This document shows positions 31,354 to 41,800 of a stretch of DNA of 58,270 nt, piece by piece. Every line of letters starts with the position of its first letter. Position 1 is the first letter of the stretch. Where the stretch lies: the NCBI RefSeq assembly GCF_008831285.2, contig NW_022204837.1:1-58270 (forward strand). The letters run 5' to 3'. The position numbers and the translations under genes were made by a program. The notes beneath the pieces were generated by a model, which was not told where the DNA came from, did not search any database, and was given only the letters and a program-made list of their open reading frames with translations. The DNA comes from Nymphaea colorata (lineage: Eukaryota; Streptophyta; Magnoliopsida; Nymphaeales; Nymphaeaceae).

Positions 31354-32167
31354 ATGAAGGCATACCTAATCCTCATCCTGGCGTGCAGGCAGCTCTATCG
31401 CTGGACTACGACGCCAAGCTTTCGGAAAGCTTCCAAAGATACAGCATCATTACCCACTGCAGCCAAGAGGAGCTGATGAGCTGGTCATGCAAGGCCTGCC
31501 AGTCCCTGGAGAAACTGGCAGATATGGCATACATCGAAAACAAAGTGGCATCCATCATGGCATACATGGGCTACAGCACAGCCTAGACAGAATCGTGGTC
31601 ATCTTCAGGGGAACCGTCGACGCTAAAAATTGGGTGGAGGACTTCTCTTTTTACCAAGTTCCCTACCAGCGATGCAAGAACTGCAAAATCCACGAAGGAT
31701 TCTACGTTTCCTTCCTCGCCGTCTCGTAGCAGGTATACAAGTAGCTCGATACATTGCAAGTCAAATACAATAAAAAGCAGATAGTGGTGGTCGGCAGCAG
31801 TTTGGGAGCAGCCTGGCGATGACTGCCGCCCTCGAAATCCAACTCAAGTACCAGCTGGTCAGCGAGCTGCACACCTTCGGCTGTCCCCGACTCGGCAACC
31901 AGGACCTCGCGATGTTCGTCAAGACCCGCATTCCCAAGGTGGTGAGGGTGATCCACAACAGGACATCGTGCCCCACGTCCCCCTGCAGAGCCAAAACTTC
32001 CACCATCCTCCCTACGAGGTGCTATTCGACGAGGAAATGTCGTCTTACAAGATCTGTTCCTAGGCGGGGAGGACGCTTCCTGTTCTGACGGCTACTACCC
32101 GAACTTCAGCATAGAGGACCACGTGAGTTACTGGACGAAGTTGAACGTGCATGATATTTGCAGCTGA
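31354..32167 (+). CDS. Class-3 lipase-like alpha/beta hydrolase, secreted
   Basis: About 272 residues. Signal peptide MKAYLILILAVQAALS (one C restored at about 31379). Class-3 lipase motifs: RIVVIFRGTVDAKNW oxyanion strand, VPYQRCKNCKIHEGFY, nucleophile elbow VVVGSSLGAALAMTAALEIQ, HTFGCPRLGNQDLAMFV, catalytic-Asp segment HNRDIVPHVPL, catalytic-His segment EDHVSYW. Four further one-base breaks (about 31587, 31820, 31960, 32063). The elbow is GSSLG instead of GHSLG: the serine nucleophile is kept and the preceding His is replaced. Family role: hydrolysis of acylglycerol or phospholipid esters; a secreted or phagosomal site is inferred from the signal peptide. Its stop is 24 bp from that of the small Tim gene. 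Confidence 0.88.
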
Positions 32168-32191
32168 TATGTGCGTAGTATGGGGGTTCGA

Positions 32192-32443
32192 TCACTTGTC
32201 GATGAACTCGTTCCAGGTATCGTTGTTTTTCTTCTCGTTGGCGGAGTAGTCCTCCATCCACTTCTCCTTCACCCTGAACCTCATCTCCACCATGTTCCTC
32301 GCGCAGGAGGTGAAGCACTGGTCGCCTTGCCTCAACGGCCTGCCGTCGCCCGGCTTGAAGCACTATCGCAGACAGAAATCAGTCAAGGTGTGGAGGGCGC
32401 ATACGATGTTCTGCTATTCCTATTTTCGTTTATTGAAGTTCAT
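32192..32443 (-). CDS. Small Tim chaperone (Tim8/9/10/13 family)
   Basis: 83 residues from ATG 32441-32443 to TGA 32192-32194, one exon, no frame break. It carries the twin CX3C motif of small Tim proteins: CLREC at 24-28 and CFTSC at 43-47, 14 residues between, followed by a charged helix (RNMVEMRFRVKEKWMED). The Glu inside the first CX3C is a UAG; read with the standard code the gene would look broken into fragments. Small Tims form hexameric chaperones in the mitochondrial intermembrane space that escort hydrophobic precursors. Which of the four types it is cannot be told from this sequence. Confidence 0.87.
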
Positions 32444-32567
32444 TCGGCAGATATTGGATGATTATAATAAATGGAGCGGTGGGTGGGATGTGGATTTTTG
32501 CATTTTTGATCTCGTCATTGCTACAATCCAGCGAATAAGTAAGGTGTATAATTAATCTATAATACTA

Positions 32568-33932
32568 ATGTTGGAGAAGGTGCAATATCCGGTGTAGCCG
32601 TATCGTTTTGTGGTGCTCGCCACCTATCTTTTGACGGCGTTGGTGAATTCGATACCGGTGCACACATTTTCGAGCATTAACGTGGCGGTGGAGAGAATTT
32701 TCAACATAAGCTCTCTTGAGGTAACCATGAATGCACTCCTGTTTACTATCGCGCACCCCCTCTTCGCCTTCCCCTGCAACTGGCTCATCAATAAAAAAGG
32801 AATGAGGATCAGCTTCATCGTCGGAGCCCTCTTCACCGTCGCCGGAGTCTGGCTCAGACTATTGATCGAAAAGGAAAATTCCATCTTTTGCTTAATGGGC
32901 TCGGCCCTGGCAGCAGTGGGCAATATCTTCGTACTCAACACCCCCAGCAAAATGGCAATCAATTGGTTCAGGTCGGACCAGGTGAATATCGTGTCCTTTA
33001 CTGGCATTTTATTTACCCTCTTGTCAATTACTCTGGGAGCAGCAGCGCCTGGCTTTTTGATCAACGACTCCACCAGCACCGTCGATGACGTCAAGAAGCT
33101 GCTCTTCATCGAGGCGTGCATCGTGACTGTCCCCTACATCTTCCTGGTGATCTTCTTCAGGGATCGGCCCGAACACCCTCCCAGCAAGACTGCAACCGCC
33201 ATCGTCAACCAGTAGCCTGAGAAGTATAAGGATCTACTCAAGAAACTCTTCAGAAACAAGGAATACTTGAAATGATGGCGCCATGTCCCTAAACTACGGC
33301 ACCCTCACAGCCACCATTGCCGTCCTCGACCAGGCAATCAAAGGATTGGGTTACGCGAAATCCAGTGCGGTTACCTCGGACACCATCTTGTCGGCGATGA
33401 TCATCGGCGTGCTCGGAAATCCCGTCTTTTCGTTCCTGCTGAGGAAGACGAAAGCTTATAGGGCAGTTTCAGGCTTAAGTAAATTTTGCAATATGTAGAC
33501 ACTTTTGGCGGATTTTTCATGTACACACTATTGGTCTTTGCATTCGTCTACGGAATCAACAGTACCGTCTACATTCTAGTTCTGGGAGGACTGGTTGGGT
33601 TCTTCCTGATCCCGCTGCCTTCCATCTTGATCCTGTACGGATCTGAGCTGGTCTTCCCGATAGACGAAAGTTCCTCAGCCGGCTATCTTCTGGCCTCCTC
33701 TCAGACTTTCGGATTCGTTGTGGGCCTGGCTTCGATCAACATCCTGGACAAGACAGCTGAACGGTCCCAAATAGTGCTATTTTCCTACTGTGGACTGCTA
33801 TTCCTGTCATTTATCCTGTCGATTATCGTGAAAGAGGACCTGAAGAAGATGAGATACTCGCAATTCCACGTGTAAGACAAGTCGAGAACTTAGAATACCA
33901 CAAGTCTGATAACGAAGGAGGTGTTGCAGTGA
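32568..33932 (+). CDS. Major facilitator transporter, FLVCR/SLC49-like
   Basis: About 448 residues, with roughly twelve hydrophobic segments. Features: YRFVVLATYLLTALVNSIPV (TM1), AFPCNWLINKKGMRISFIVG between TM2 and TM3 (the G-x-R loop of MFS), NIFVLNTPSKMAINWF (aligned with the FLVCR LPSRIASVWF signature) and an acidic C-tail. This family moves choline, ethanolamine or haem; the substrate here is unknown. A 20-nt intron is at 33479-33498. Two one-base losses near 33275 (after NKEYLK). The reading does not end at the UAA at 33873 but continues as Glu for about 20 residues to TGA 33930-33932. Divergent from the small Tim gene by 124 bp. Confidence 0.85.
33479..33498 (+). other. Intron, 20 nt (MFS transporter)
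   Basis: GTAAATTTTGCAATATGTAG. Removal joins RAVSGL to NTFGGFFMYTLL, keeping a transmembrane segment in frame. Confidence 0.88.
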
Positions 33933-34011
33933 TGCCTATGTATTTATTTATAGTTCTGCAGATATAAGCTTATTAATTGGCATGTTGATCAATTTAATAA
34001 TATTTAATATC

Positions 34012-35172
34012 ATGAAAATCTTACAAACCACAATACTGCTGGCGCTCCTGCTGGTCGTCGCCCTCCAGCAGGACGACGTTGTGTTTTAATAATAAATCAT
34101 CGAAATCTAATAGCCGCCCCTTCCGCAGCCCACCCCCCAATCCGAACCCACCAGCCAACCCTAAACTCCCCTCCACCGAGAGCCATTCAAACTCGACTTC
34201 GCCACTCTGAAGCGGTTCAGGTACGAGGCACTGGGCATTTCCTTCATTTTCCTCTACCTGATCATCTACGTGAAGGGGAAGAGCGCCAACCTGGCCATCA
34301 TGGAGCGCTTCTACCGCAGAGTGGACGCCTTTCTCGAGAGCAATTTCGCGCACATCGGCTTCAGCAAGTAGTCGGGCGAAGTACCCTTCAACGGGGAGTC
34401 GCCCAGCGAGAGCCTCTACTACGCCACGGGCAGGGAGAATGTCGACGGCATCGAGATGAGATTCAACGTAATAGCTTCAACAACTTAGACCAAGAAACGC
34501 CACGACCTCATCTACTTCCTCTACGATATCATCTTCCCCGAAAAGGACACCGTCACCATCGACATCCCCGTCAAGACCGAAGTCCCCCTCGTCTTCGCGC
34601 TCGGAAGCAGGAAGAAAATCAAATAGATGGCCGAAAAGTATCTCGACATCAAGAAATTGGCAGGCAAGTTTAGAGTCAACAACCTCAACGAACACTATGA
34701 AATCTTGGGAGAGTCTGCTGAGACCGTCGACACAGTCATCGACAACTTCGTCACCAAGAGGCTCAACGACATGCAGGGCCTCTTCGTCTCCATCCACTAC
34801 ACCGATCTCAAGACTTTCACCAACTCGTCAGGCCACCTGCGAGTCGTCCTCAACGCAAACCACAAAAATCCTGACCAGTTCCTGCCCGCCTTGGAGGTTG
34901 TACTCTACATCGCCGATAAAGTAGCAGGACTGAAGCTGACAGCCAACGCCAAGGCCAGAGCTCTGAAGGCGAGAGAGGCCTACAACCAGCTGAAGGAGAA
35001 GGAAGAGCTGGAGAAGCACAACGAGGAGCTGAGGAAGAAGAAGGAGGAGAAGCTAAGGCAGGAGGACGCCTGGATCCGCAGCCTTCCTCCCGAGAAGCAG
35101 AAGAGGGAGGAGGAGAAGAGGAAGAAGAAGGAGCTTAATAAGATGATGAAGGGAAAAGTGCTTAAAATGTGA
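34012..35172 (+). CDS. CCDC47: CCDC47 (PAT complex / multipass translocon subunit)
   Basis: 379 residues after removal of a 21-nt intron, no frame break. ER membrane protein that, with Asterix, chaperones multi-spanning proteins at the translocon. Signal peptide MKILQTTILLALLLVVAL, then a short acidic luminal stretch where nearly all acidic residues are UAA/UAG, a transmembrane segment (LGISFIFLYLIIYV, about 65-80), a cytosolic domain with FLESNF, VFALGSRKK and a conserved VVLYIADKVAGLKLTANAKA, and a basic coiled-coil tail (PPEKQKREEEKRKKKE). Order and motifs match animal CCDC47 (DUF1682), though the luminal region is shorter. UAR = Glu turns the luminal part acidic, as in human. Stop TGA 35170-35172. 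Confidence 0.95.
34468..34488 (+). other. Intron, 21 nt (CCDC47)
   Basis: Starts GTAATAGC and ends CAACTTAG. Length divisible by three and no TGA, but removal gives MRFN-TKKRHDLIYFL, aligned with the conserved RFLKRQDLL segment. Confidence 0.8.
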
Positions 35173-35505
35173 TTGAATTAACCTAACATAACGTATACAC
35201 CCATTACAACAAAAAGTTACACACAGAAACGTCCACATTTCCACTTTTTCTATCATTTTATTCCGATATCTTGTCCAGATTCCCTCCAACAGTATGCTTC
35301 CAATCATCAATCAAATGATAATGCATATAACACAATAAATGACTACAGCATTTCTTCTGACGCCACCCACCACCTGTTAATTCCTGAGCTTTTATGCTTT
35401 TTATGGAGTATTTATAAGATAGGTACTGGCTACGTGTGATAAATCCAGACTTTAGCAACGATTATTATAACATTTAACTCCAAAATTACACGTTGGGAAA
35501 TTCCT
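35173..35505. other. Intergenic region with no gene seen
   Basis: 333 bp between two plus-strand genes. AT-rich, no open reading with protein-like content on either strand, no repeat, no RNA gene recognised. It presumably holds the CCDC47 3' end and the next promoter. Confidence 0.6.
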
Positions 35506-36679
35506 ATGTTACATAAGTTTCTCCTCAGCATCGCTGGCATTTACGGCGCCTACATCACCATGTCCCTCATCACCGAAAAAATGTAAACGCCCCATTACCA
35601 AGGTACAACCAGCAGTATCAATCCATCGATCCCAATCTGCCCCCCGCGCAGTTCAAGTACCCCTCGGTCATCATCTGGTTCGGAGCCATGCTGTGCGCCA
35701 TCGCCGGCTCCATCATCTCCTACTTCAAGAAGGAAAAGCCCAATCCCATCCCCTTCAAGGAGAAGATGATCCTGGCAGGCCTCTTTTCGGGGAATATCCT
35801 GACTACTAACTACTCGCTGCTTTACATTTCGTATCCGGTGCAGGTGATCGGCAGGAACATCAGGTTCCTGTTCGTGGTGATAATCGGAGCCTTCTTCTCG
35901 AGGGTGAAGCACACCCACACCCACCTCAAACTGGGCAAGCACAAGATCATCATGGCCATCGTCATCACCACTGGAGTCCTCCTCTTCAACTACGCCAAAT
36001 AAGTAGCCCTTCGTTTATTTAGTCCAAAAAAGACAAGGCGTCCCACCATAATATCGAGTATTAATGGTTTGGATACACCCTCCTCGCCGCTTCCGTCATC
36101 TGTGACGCCCTATTCTCCGATAGCCAGGCCTACTCCAAGGGCAATTTCAAGCCAACCGCCAACCAGCTATTCACCACTACCAATCTGTACGGATTTCTCT
36201 TCATTCTGGCCTTCTCTATCTTCGGCGACCAGACTCTGCTGCCAGCTCTGCAATTCTTCAGGGACTACCCCTCTGTGCTGTACGATCTATTCCTGGGGTC
36301 GATTCTGCAGGTGGTGGGCCAGATCTGCATCTACTACGTGGTGGCGAACTTCAAGCAGCACGTCTTCCCCATGATCTCAACCACCAGGAAGGTTATCACG
36401 GTAATCGCCAGCATCTTCTACTTCGGACACTACATCAACGAGTGGCAGTGGGTCTCCATTGTCATCGTCTTCCTCGGCATGTTCTATGAACTCTACGAGG
36501 AACTCACCCACCAAAAACACAGGGAGGATGAAGCCGCCAAAAAGAAACAGGAAGTCCCTGCAGAGGAAAGCTCAGACGATGAAGCTGCTGCTCTCAGAAA
36601 TAATGCAGCTGCTCCCAGAAACGATGCAGCTCCAAGCACTGGTTCAGCTGGTCCTAAGTAGGAGGAGAAGAAAGACTGA
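35506..36679 (+). CDS. Nucleotide-sugar transporter, SLC35B-like
   Basis: About 384 residues, ten hydrophobic segments, after removing one 20-nt intron and adding one C at about 35601. Drug/metabolite-transporter fold: N-terminal GIYGAYITMSLITEKM (the Glu and following residues match the LQE of SLC35B), NYSLLYISYPVQVIGRNIRF, central DALFSDSQAYSKGNFKPTAN, FTTTNLYGFLFILAF, and MISTTRKVITVIASIFYFGH, the conserved TTRK motif. The tail is acidic and Ala-rich and ends EEKKD, so a lysine pair near the C-terminus could serve ER retrieval. Substrate (UDP-sugar, PAPS or ATP) cannot be decided. Stop TGA 36677-36679. Confidence 0.9.
36003..36022 (+). other. Intron, 20 nt (SLC35B-like)
   Basis: GTAGCCCTTCGTTTATTTAG. 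Removal joins FNYAKE to SKKDKASHH and opens the frame for the second half of the transporter. Confidence 0.92.
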
Positions 36680-36717
36680 TTGCTACGTATTTGTCTTATC
36701 ACATATCTATCACATAA

Positions 36718-37491
36718 TCATGAGCAGAAGGGAATTCCGTTCTCGTGGAGCTCTCCCTCTACGCCCTCGATCCAGATGAACTCAGTCTTCGCTTCTCCGC
36801 TCTCGAAGGGGACGATGTTGATGAGCTGCAGATCCTCGTGGTAGCCGGTGGAAGTCAGAAACTAAAGCACCTCCCTGTGCGCAATTATGGCTAGTTTTTC
36901 CCCTGCCTTCCCAACGTGGTTGATCAATTCCTTCCGCAGTTCGGACAGCCTCTCGTAGAAGTTAAATAAAGTTTCATAATTTTCGTTCTTCTCGATGTCG
37001 GCGACGCAGTTGTGGAGGGCCTGCTGGCTCGCCTTGTTCTCTGCCTTTCCGAAATTCAAGTACCAATGCGGTTCCTGCTCTATCTTGGAGGTGATCGGTT
37101 TTTCCTTGAACTTCTGCAGGATTGAGAAATCACCTTCGCCTACGCTCGAGACGTTGCTGATCCTGGGCGCTAGTGCCGGCTACACGAAGACTGATACCTG
37201 TTCCTCACCGAAGAGGTGGTAGCAAGTCTAGAGATCCGCCTTTAAGGGCGAAACGAGCACGTAGTCAACTTTGCTCTTCGAGATCTAGGCTTTTAATCTT
37301 TGCAGGTTAGCGATGGAGTCTTTGGTGAGCTGAGGATCAATGTATTTGTGGTTCGCTCTTACGCTGGATCGATATTATTTCGTCTTGTAGACTTCTTCCA
37401 GCTTCTTGAGGCTTTGCCTCTGCGTTATCTGCTGGATCTCATCGTCAACTGCGGTCCTGCCCCTGCTGATGAGCACGCACTACAAATACAT
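36718..37491 (-). CDS. Degenerate histidine phosphatase (phosphoglycerate-mutase-like)
   Basis: 257 residues, ATG 37489-37491 to TGA 36718-36720, no intron and no break; six UAR codons read as Glu. Fold evidence: first strand VLISRGRTAVDDE in the place of (V/L)RHGET, then DPQLTKDSIANLQRL (usual DPPLTxxGxxQA), DYVLVSPLKADLETCYHLF (usual VxSPLxRAxQTA), and IIAHREVLEFL (usual VSHGGxL). The catalytic RHG is changed to SRG, so the nucleophilic His is missing, and the SPLxRA Arg is altered; only the second His remains. It is therefore probably not an active phosphatase or mutase. Its 3' end is 38 bp from that of the SLC35B-like gene. Confidence 0.75.
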
Positions 37492-37657
37492 TTAATTTAA
37501 GATAATTATTATCTCCCAATCTTACCGAAAAAGAGGAGGAATAATCGGATGCAGCAGCCCAATTGTTTGATCATGCGCCAAATATATGGTATTTGGTGAT
37601 ACGGGTATGCTGTAGCAAAGAATAAAGTTGTTCGCATAATAAGCAAATATTTACAAT

Positions 37658-38773
37658 ATGTACAATCCTTTTGCCTACGCAGTTGCCTGCAAGGAATACA
37701 AGCGGGCCGATTATAAGGAGATCCACTCGTCGCGCTCCTTTAAGAGCTCTCGAACTCTCCAGAACACTAGATCAAAGGCCACCAGTTTCCATAAATTAAG
37801 AATCGCACTCGTCCAGATACTTCGGCCTTCCACCCGCATAAAAATCTCTATTTTACCACCCTGAGAGCATATCCTACGCACCGAAATACAATAGCAGTAG
37901 AGACAACCCCTTTACGAAGGCAACGCCTATAAGATATGTCGAGAAGGACGATTACAGGAACGGCAGGACTGGCCTAACCCACTGGTAAAAAAGGAAATAT
38001 TTGGATAATTACATGAAGGATGATGGGGAAAGCGAGGAGAAAGATTACACTCCTATTCAGCAAAATTTAGTTTAAAGCGAGCCTGCTTTCCAGGACGAAA
38101 CCAAAAGAACCATACGAGTAAAAAAATCCTTTAGCATACCGCAAAACTTCGATATCCACCACGAATTTACATAACGCGTTAACGTGCCAAACGTCAATGT
38201 TGCGATGCCATAGGTGTACCGCCATCCTGAATATGACGAATAGGGGAATTCAAATTCGATGACGAACCGTAAAAGGCGAATTCAATGACAGATTTGCGAA
38301 GATAACAGTCCTTAACGTGGAGGATAGGCGAAATTCCTAAATATATAAGCAAGCTTAGCAGCAAATCCACGAACAAGGAAGATACAAATAGTCCATACCT
38401 GTATAGCAAACTAAACAACCACGTCATCGAGGAGGATAACGAAGAGAGCACCTCTAACCATGTATTGAAAATGGAAAGCCTCTCCAATAATATTTCCAAT
38501 AGAGACAGTGTTACTCACCATATAGGAAAGAAAAGCGTCTCCAATTATACTGCAAAAAAGGAAAGCTTCTCCAATAATGTCACCCAGAAAGATAGCTTCA
38601 TGAATAACTTAGTAAAGAAGGAAAGTGTGATAAACGACCAGTATAAAGAAGGCTACGAATAATTCACTCTAAACTACTACTCTTAGGCAAAGCGGATCAT
38701 CAACGCTGCTCGTTAGCAACCGAAGATAATCAACTACCGGGGGTAGATCTTCTAGCTGATGAAGATGAAATGA
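37658..38773 (+). CDS. Basic protein with decapeptide repeats, unknown function
   Basis: About 372 residues from ATG 37658 (MYNPFAYAVACKEYKRADYK) to TGA 38771-38773. N-terminal two thirds are hydrophilic, Tyr/Ser/Arg-rich. Residues about 265-325 form about six degenerate ten-residue repeats with the pattern S-x-x-N-N-(I/V/L)-x-x-K-(D/E): SLSNNISNRD, SVTHHIGKK, SVSNYTAKKE, SFSNNVTQKD, SFMNNLVKKE, SVINDQYKEG. The C-terminus is basic. Two one-base breaks (about 37790, 38275). Codon third positions are A/T-rich compared with the dynein that follows. It converges on the dynein gene with 51 bp between stops. No family recognised. Confidence 0.6.
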
Positions 38774-38824
38774 GCCATGATCATGATATATCTATGCATT
38801 TTGTATATATATGTGTATTCACGA

Positions 38825-41800
38825 TCAATCTCTGGCGCAGAGGAGGGCCACACCTTTCAGTTTCCACTTGGAGGGGGCTTCGCTTTCGGAGTTGAGATTC
38901 ACCCTGAAGATTAGATACTTGTCGGTTCTCTTCGCGTACTTGTAGACTGGGCAGTTGTAGACTGACTTGTCGTCGCCGGATTTCTTCTTGTTGATGGCGG
39001 TCACGTGGAGCAGGGGAAGCATGGCGAACATTTCCTTTGGCCTGGCAACTTCAAGCGAGTTCTTGTGCCACCTGCATCCTTCTAAGATCAGCTCTCTAAT
39101 GTAGACTCCTTCCACGTCCTTGTCCCTGCCTTCTCTGATCAGATCCTGATCCTTCTCCTTCACTGTGCTCTGGTAGACCACGTCATCCAATGACCAGGGA
39201 GGCTCTATTTGTCCACCTCCGATGGGCTTGCCGGTCTTGTGCATTCTGGTGACTTCCTGCTTCATGGCCGTGAGGAAGCCCTGGGGATTGAAGAAACCTC
39301 CGAGCCAGAAGGTGTAGGGCCTGTTGCCCTTCATCCACTCGTAGAGCTGCTTGTTCCTTTCGATGAGGTCGTTGAACCACTTGGCGAGGGTGGGGATGAT
39401 CCAGGAGATTTCGGCTCCAGTTGCGTCGTACACCCACTGGTTGGGCACTCTGGCGTCGAAGATGGCGTTGATGGAGTCCATGATCTCAGCAGTCATGATG
39501 ATCTGGCCGTCGATGGCGTCGCAGGCGTCGATCAGCGTCTTCCTGACGATGTTGAAAATGACCTGCATACGGGCAATCTCCTGAGATAGGAAGATGTTCA
39601 ATGGAACTGAGTATCCGACAGCACCGAGAGCCTTAGGTCCGCTGAGCTTTTTAATCAGCTCTCTGACTTCGTTTTCGTTGTAGTCCAAGGGCATCTTTGA
39701 CAAGAAGTCAATGGCCTTCTCCTTCACGATTTCTTCTCTGGTCTTTCCTCCTCCGGATGAGGCTTCCTTGGGCCTTGTCTCCATGATGGTGAAGATCATT
39801 TCAATGGATTCCTTCATTCTGAAGGTCAAATCTGCGTTGGAGTCCAATCCGAAGACTTCTGGGGAATCGACGGAGGGAATGGTGGCGATGTACTCGTGGT
39901 ACTTGGCGATTTCTAGTCCGGGATTGGCCGGCATTTTGTACTTGAAGGCGTTCCTGTCCTTGCTGTCGTTGCCGAAGAAGACGTACTCGTTGACGTTGAG
40001 CATGCCGTCCTTGATGTACTCCTCGCCGAAAGTGGCAAAGAGCTCTCTGTCGAGATCGTCGGTGATTCTGCCACCGTAGAGCACCTCGCAGACCATGTAC
40101 TTTAGCACAGTGGTATTGATCTGCTGGATCTGGTTCTGCTGGGGAGAAGTGCTCACCAGGTTGTTTAGGTACTTCTCGATGAAGCAGAGAGAGGCTTCCA
40201 AGTCAGAGTTGTTGAACTCGTAGGGAACACACCATCCCAAAGAACCGAACTTTCTCCTCTCGATGACCACTGAGTGCAGGTAGCAGACGGTGAAGATGAG
40301 GTTCTTCCAGTTGGTATTGTCGACCTTCTCGAGGAACTACTGGTTGATCATGGTGGTGAAGGTCTTGAACAGACCGGCCTTGAGGCCCTTAGGCGGCTCG
40401 TTAGTCACCTTGATCACCTTCTGCAGCAGACCAAGAGGGAACCTGTTGTGAGGCTCGCAGGTAATCCACAGTCTGAAGTCCTCGTGGGGCTTTTGGGTGT
40501 CGGGATTGCTGAGGGAGATGATGAGCTGTTCGGTTTCCTCCATGAACTTGAGACCGAGCTGACAGTTCTGCAGGATGACCCATCCACCGGTTTCCATGCA
40601 CGCCTTGATGGCCTTCCTAGCAGGCTCTTCCTGGCCTTCTCCCATCGACACTTTCTCAGTCACTTTCTTCTTCTTCCTGGCGAAGTCGTCGATTGCGCTG
40701 GTGGGATCGGCTCCAGGCGAAAGCAAGAAGAGAATGGGGACGTTGTACTTGGATTCCGCCCAGATGTCCTGCATGGGGTAAGAGATCGGCTCGATGTACT
40801 CCTGGCCGAGGATGGAAGCGATGAACTTGCTTCCTGCCACCAAAGTTCTATCCTCTCTCACGCACCTCACCAGAGTCATCTCCATGAATGCTCTCATTTC
40901 CTCCTTCTCCTGACTCATCCTTTCGGCCAGATCGGGAATGGGATAGTTCTCAGGATCGTTCTTCTCGAAGTACTGAAGCCATCCAGGCTGATTCTTTTGG
41001 ATGAGGTCAGGCAATTCCTTGAAGTTAGGCACTGAAGACTCTCCGAAGGTGTGCTTGGAGAAGGCAATGATGTTGAGCCACGGTTTTTCGTCGATGAAGT
41101 TGAATTGGTTGCCCTGAGGTTTCTGGCGGGCAGTCTTGATGTCCTCTCCGGCACCGGCCTTGAGGAAGGCGCCGACGTCGGTACCGGTTAGCTTCTTGGC
41201 AGTGATGAGGATCTTGAAGCAGATCATCAACATGAAGGTGATTTTGTCCTTTTCGAAGAGACCCCTATTGATGTAGCGGTGCACGTGCTTGGTCATCACC
41301 TTGATGATGAAGTCCACTCTCTTCTGGGGGGAATTGGCTTAGGGGGACTTTTGGGCGAGCGACCAGTTGAAGAGCTCCAGGAACTGCTCCAGCGAGCTGT
41401 TGTACATCCAGTTGACGAGGAAGAGCTCGATGAGGGTGAAGTACAAGGCTGAGCCTCTGATGGCGACAGGCCTGTATTGCTCTCTCTTCTCGTTGATTTC
41501 CTTTGTCTTGTTCTCAGCATCCTCCAGCTTGATCGCCACTTCCTTGGCTTGCGTCTTGGTGTTGTTGAGCACCTCCATGAGAGATGTATCGTCGAGCAGG
41601 TTACCGGTTGACTCGGTGAGACGCTGCAGCAAGTCCTTGTCCAGCTTTTGGAGGGCCTTCTTGTTGGCGTTGACGTCGTTGAGCAGAGCATTCAAGCTGT
41701 CTTCAAGTGATTTCTGCTCGTGGGAGATGACCTTACCGAGGAGCTGCTGCTCGAGGCCGCCTTGCGTGACGGTGAAGTCGATGACTGTGGTCTTGGCGCT

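Noticed and set aside
1471-33300. Programmed ribosomal frameshifting as in Euplotes
   Set aside because: The breaks have no shared slippery or stop-codon context (for example aac|tca, gac|tga, tcg|cat) and need an added base, the opposite of Euplotes +1 shifts at AAA-UAR.
33873-33875. UAA as the stop of the MFS transporter
   Set aside because: UAA is sense here; reading continues about 20 acidic residues to UGA 33930-33932.
32568-33932. Viral origin suggested by the name FLVCR
   Set aside because: FLVCR is a host membrane transporter family; nothing viral is present.
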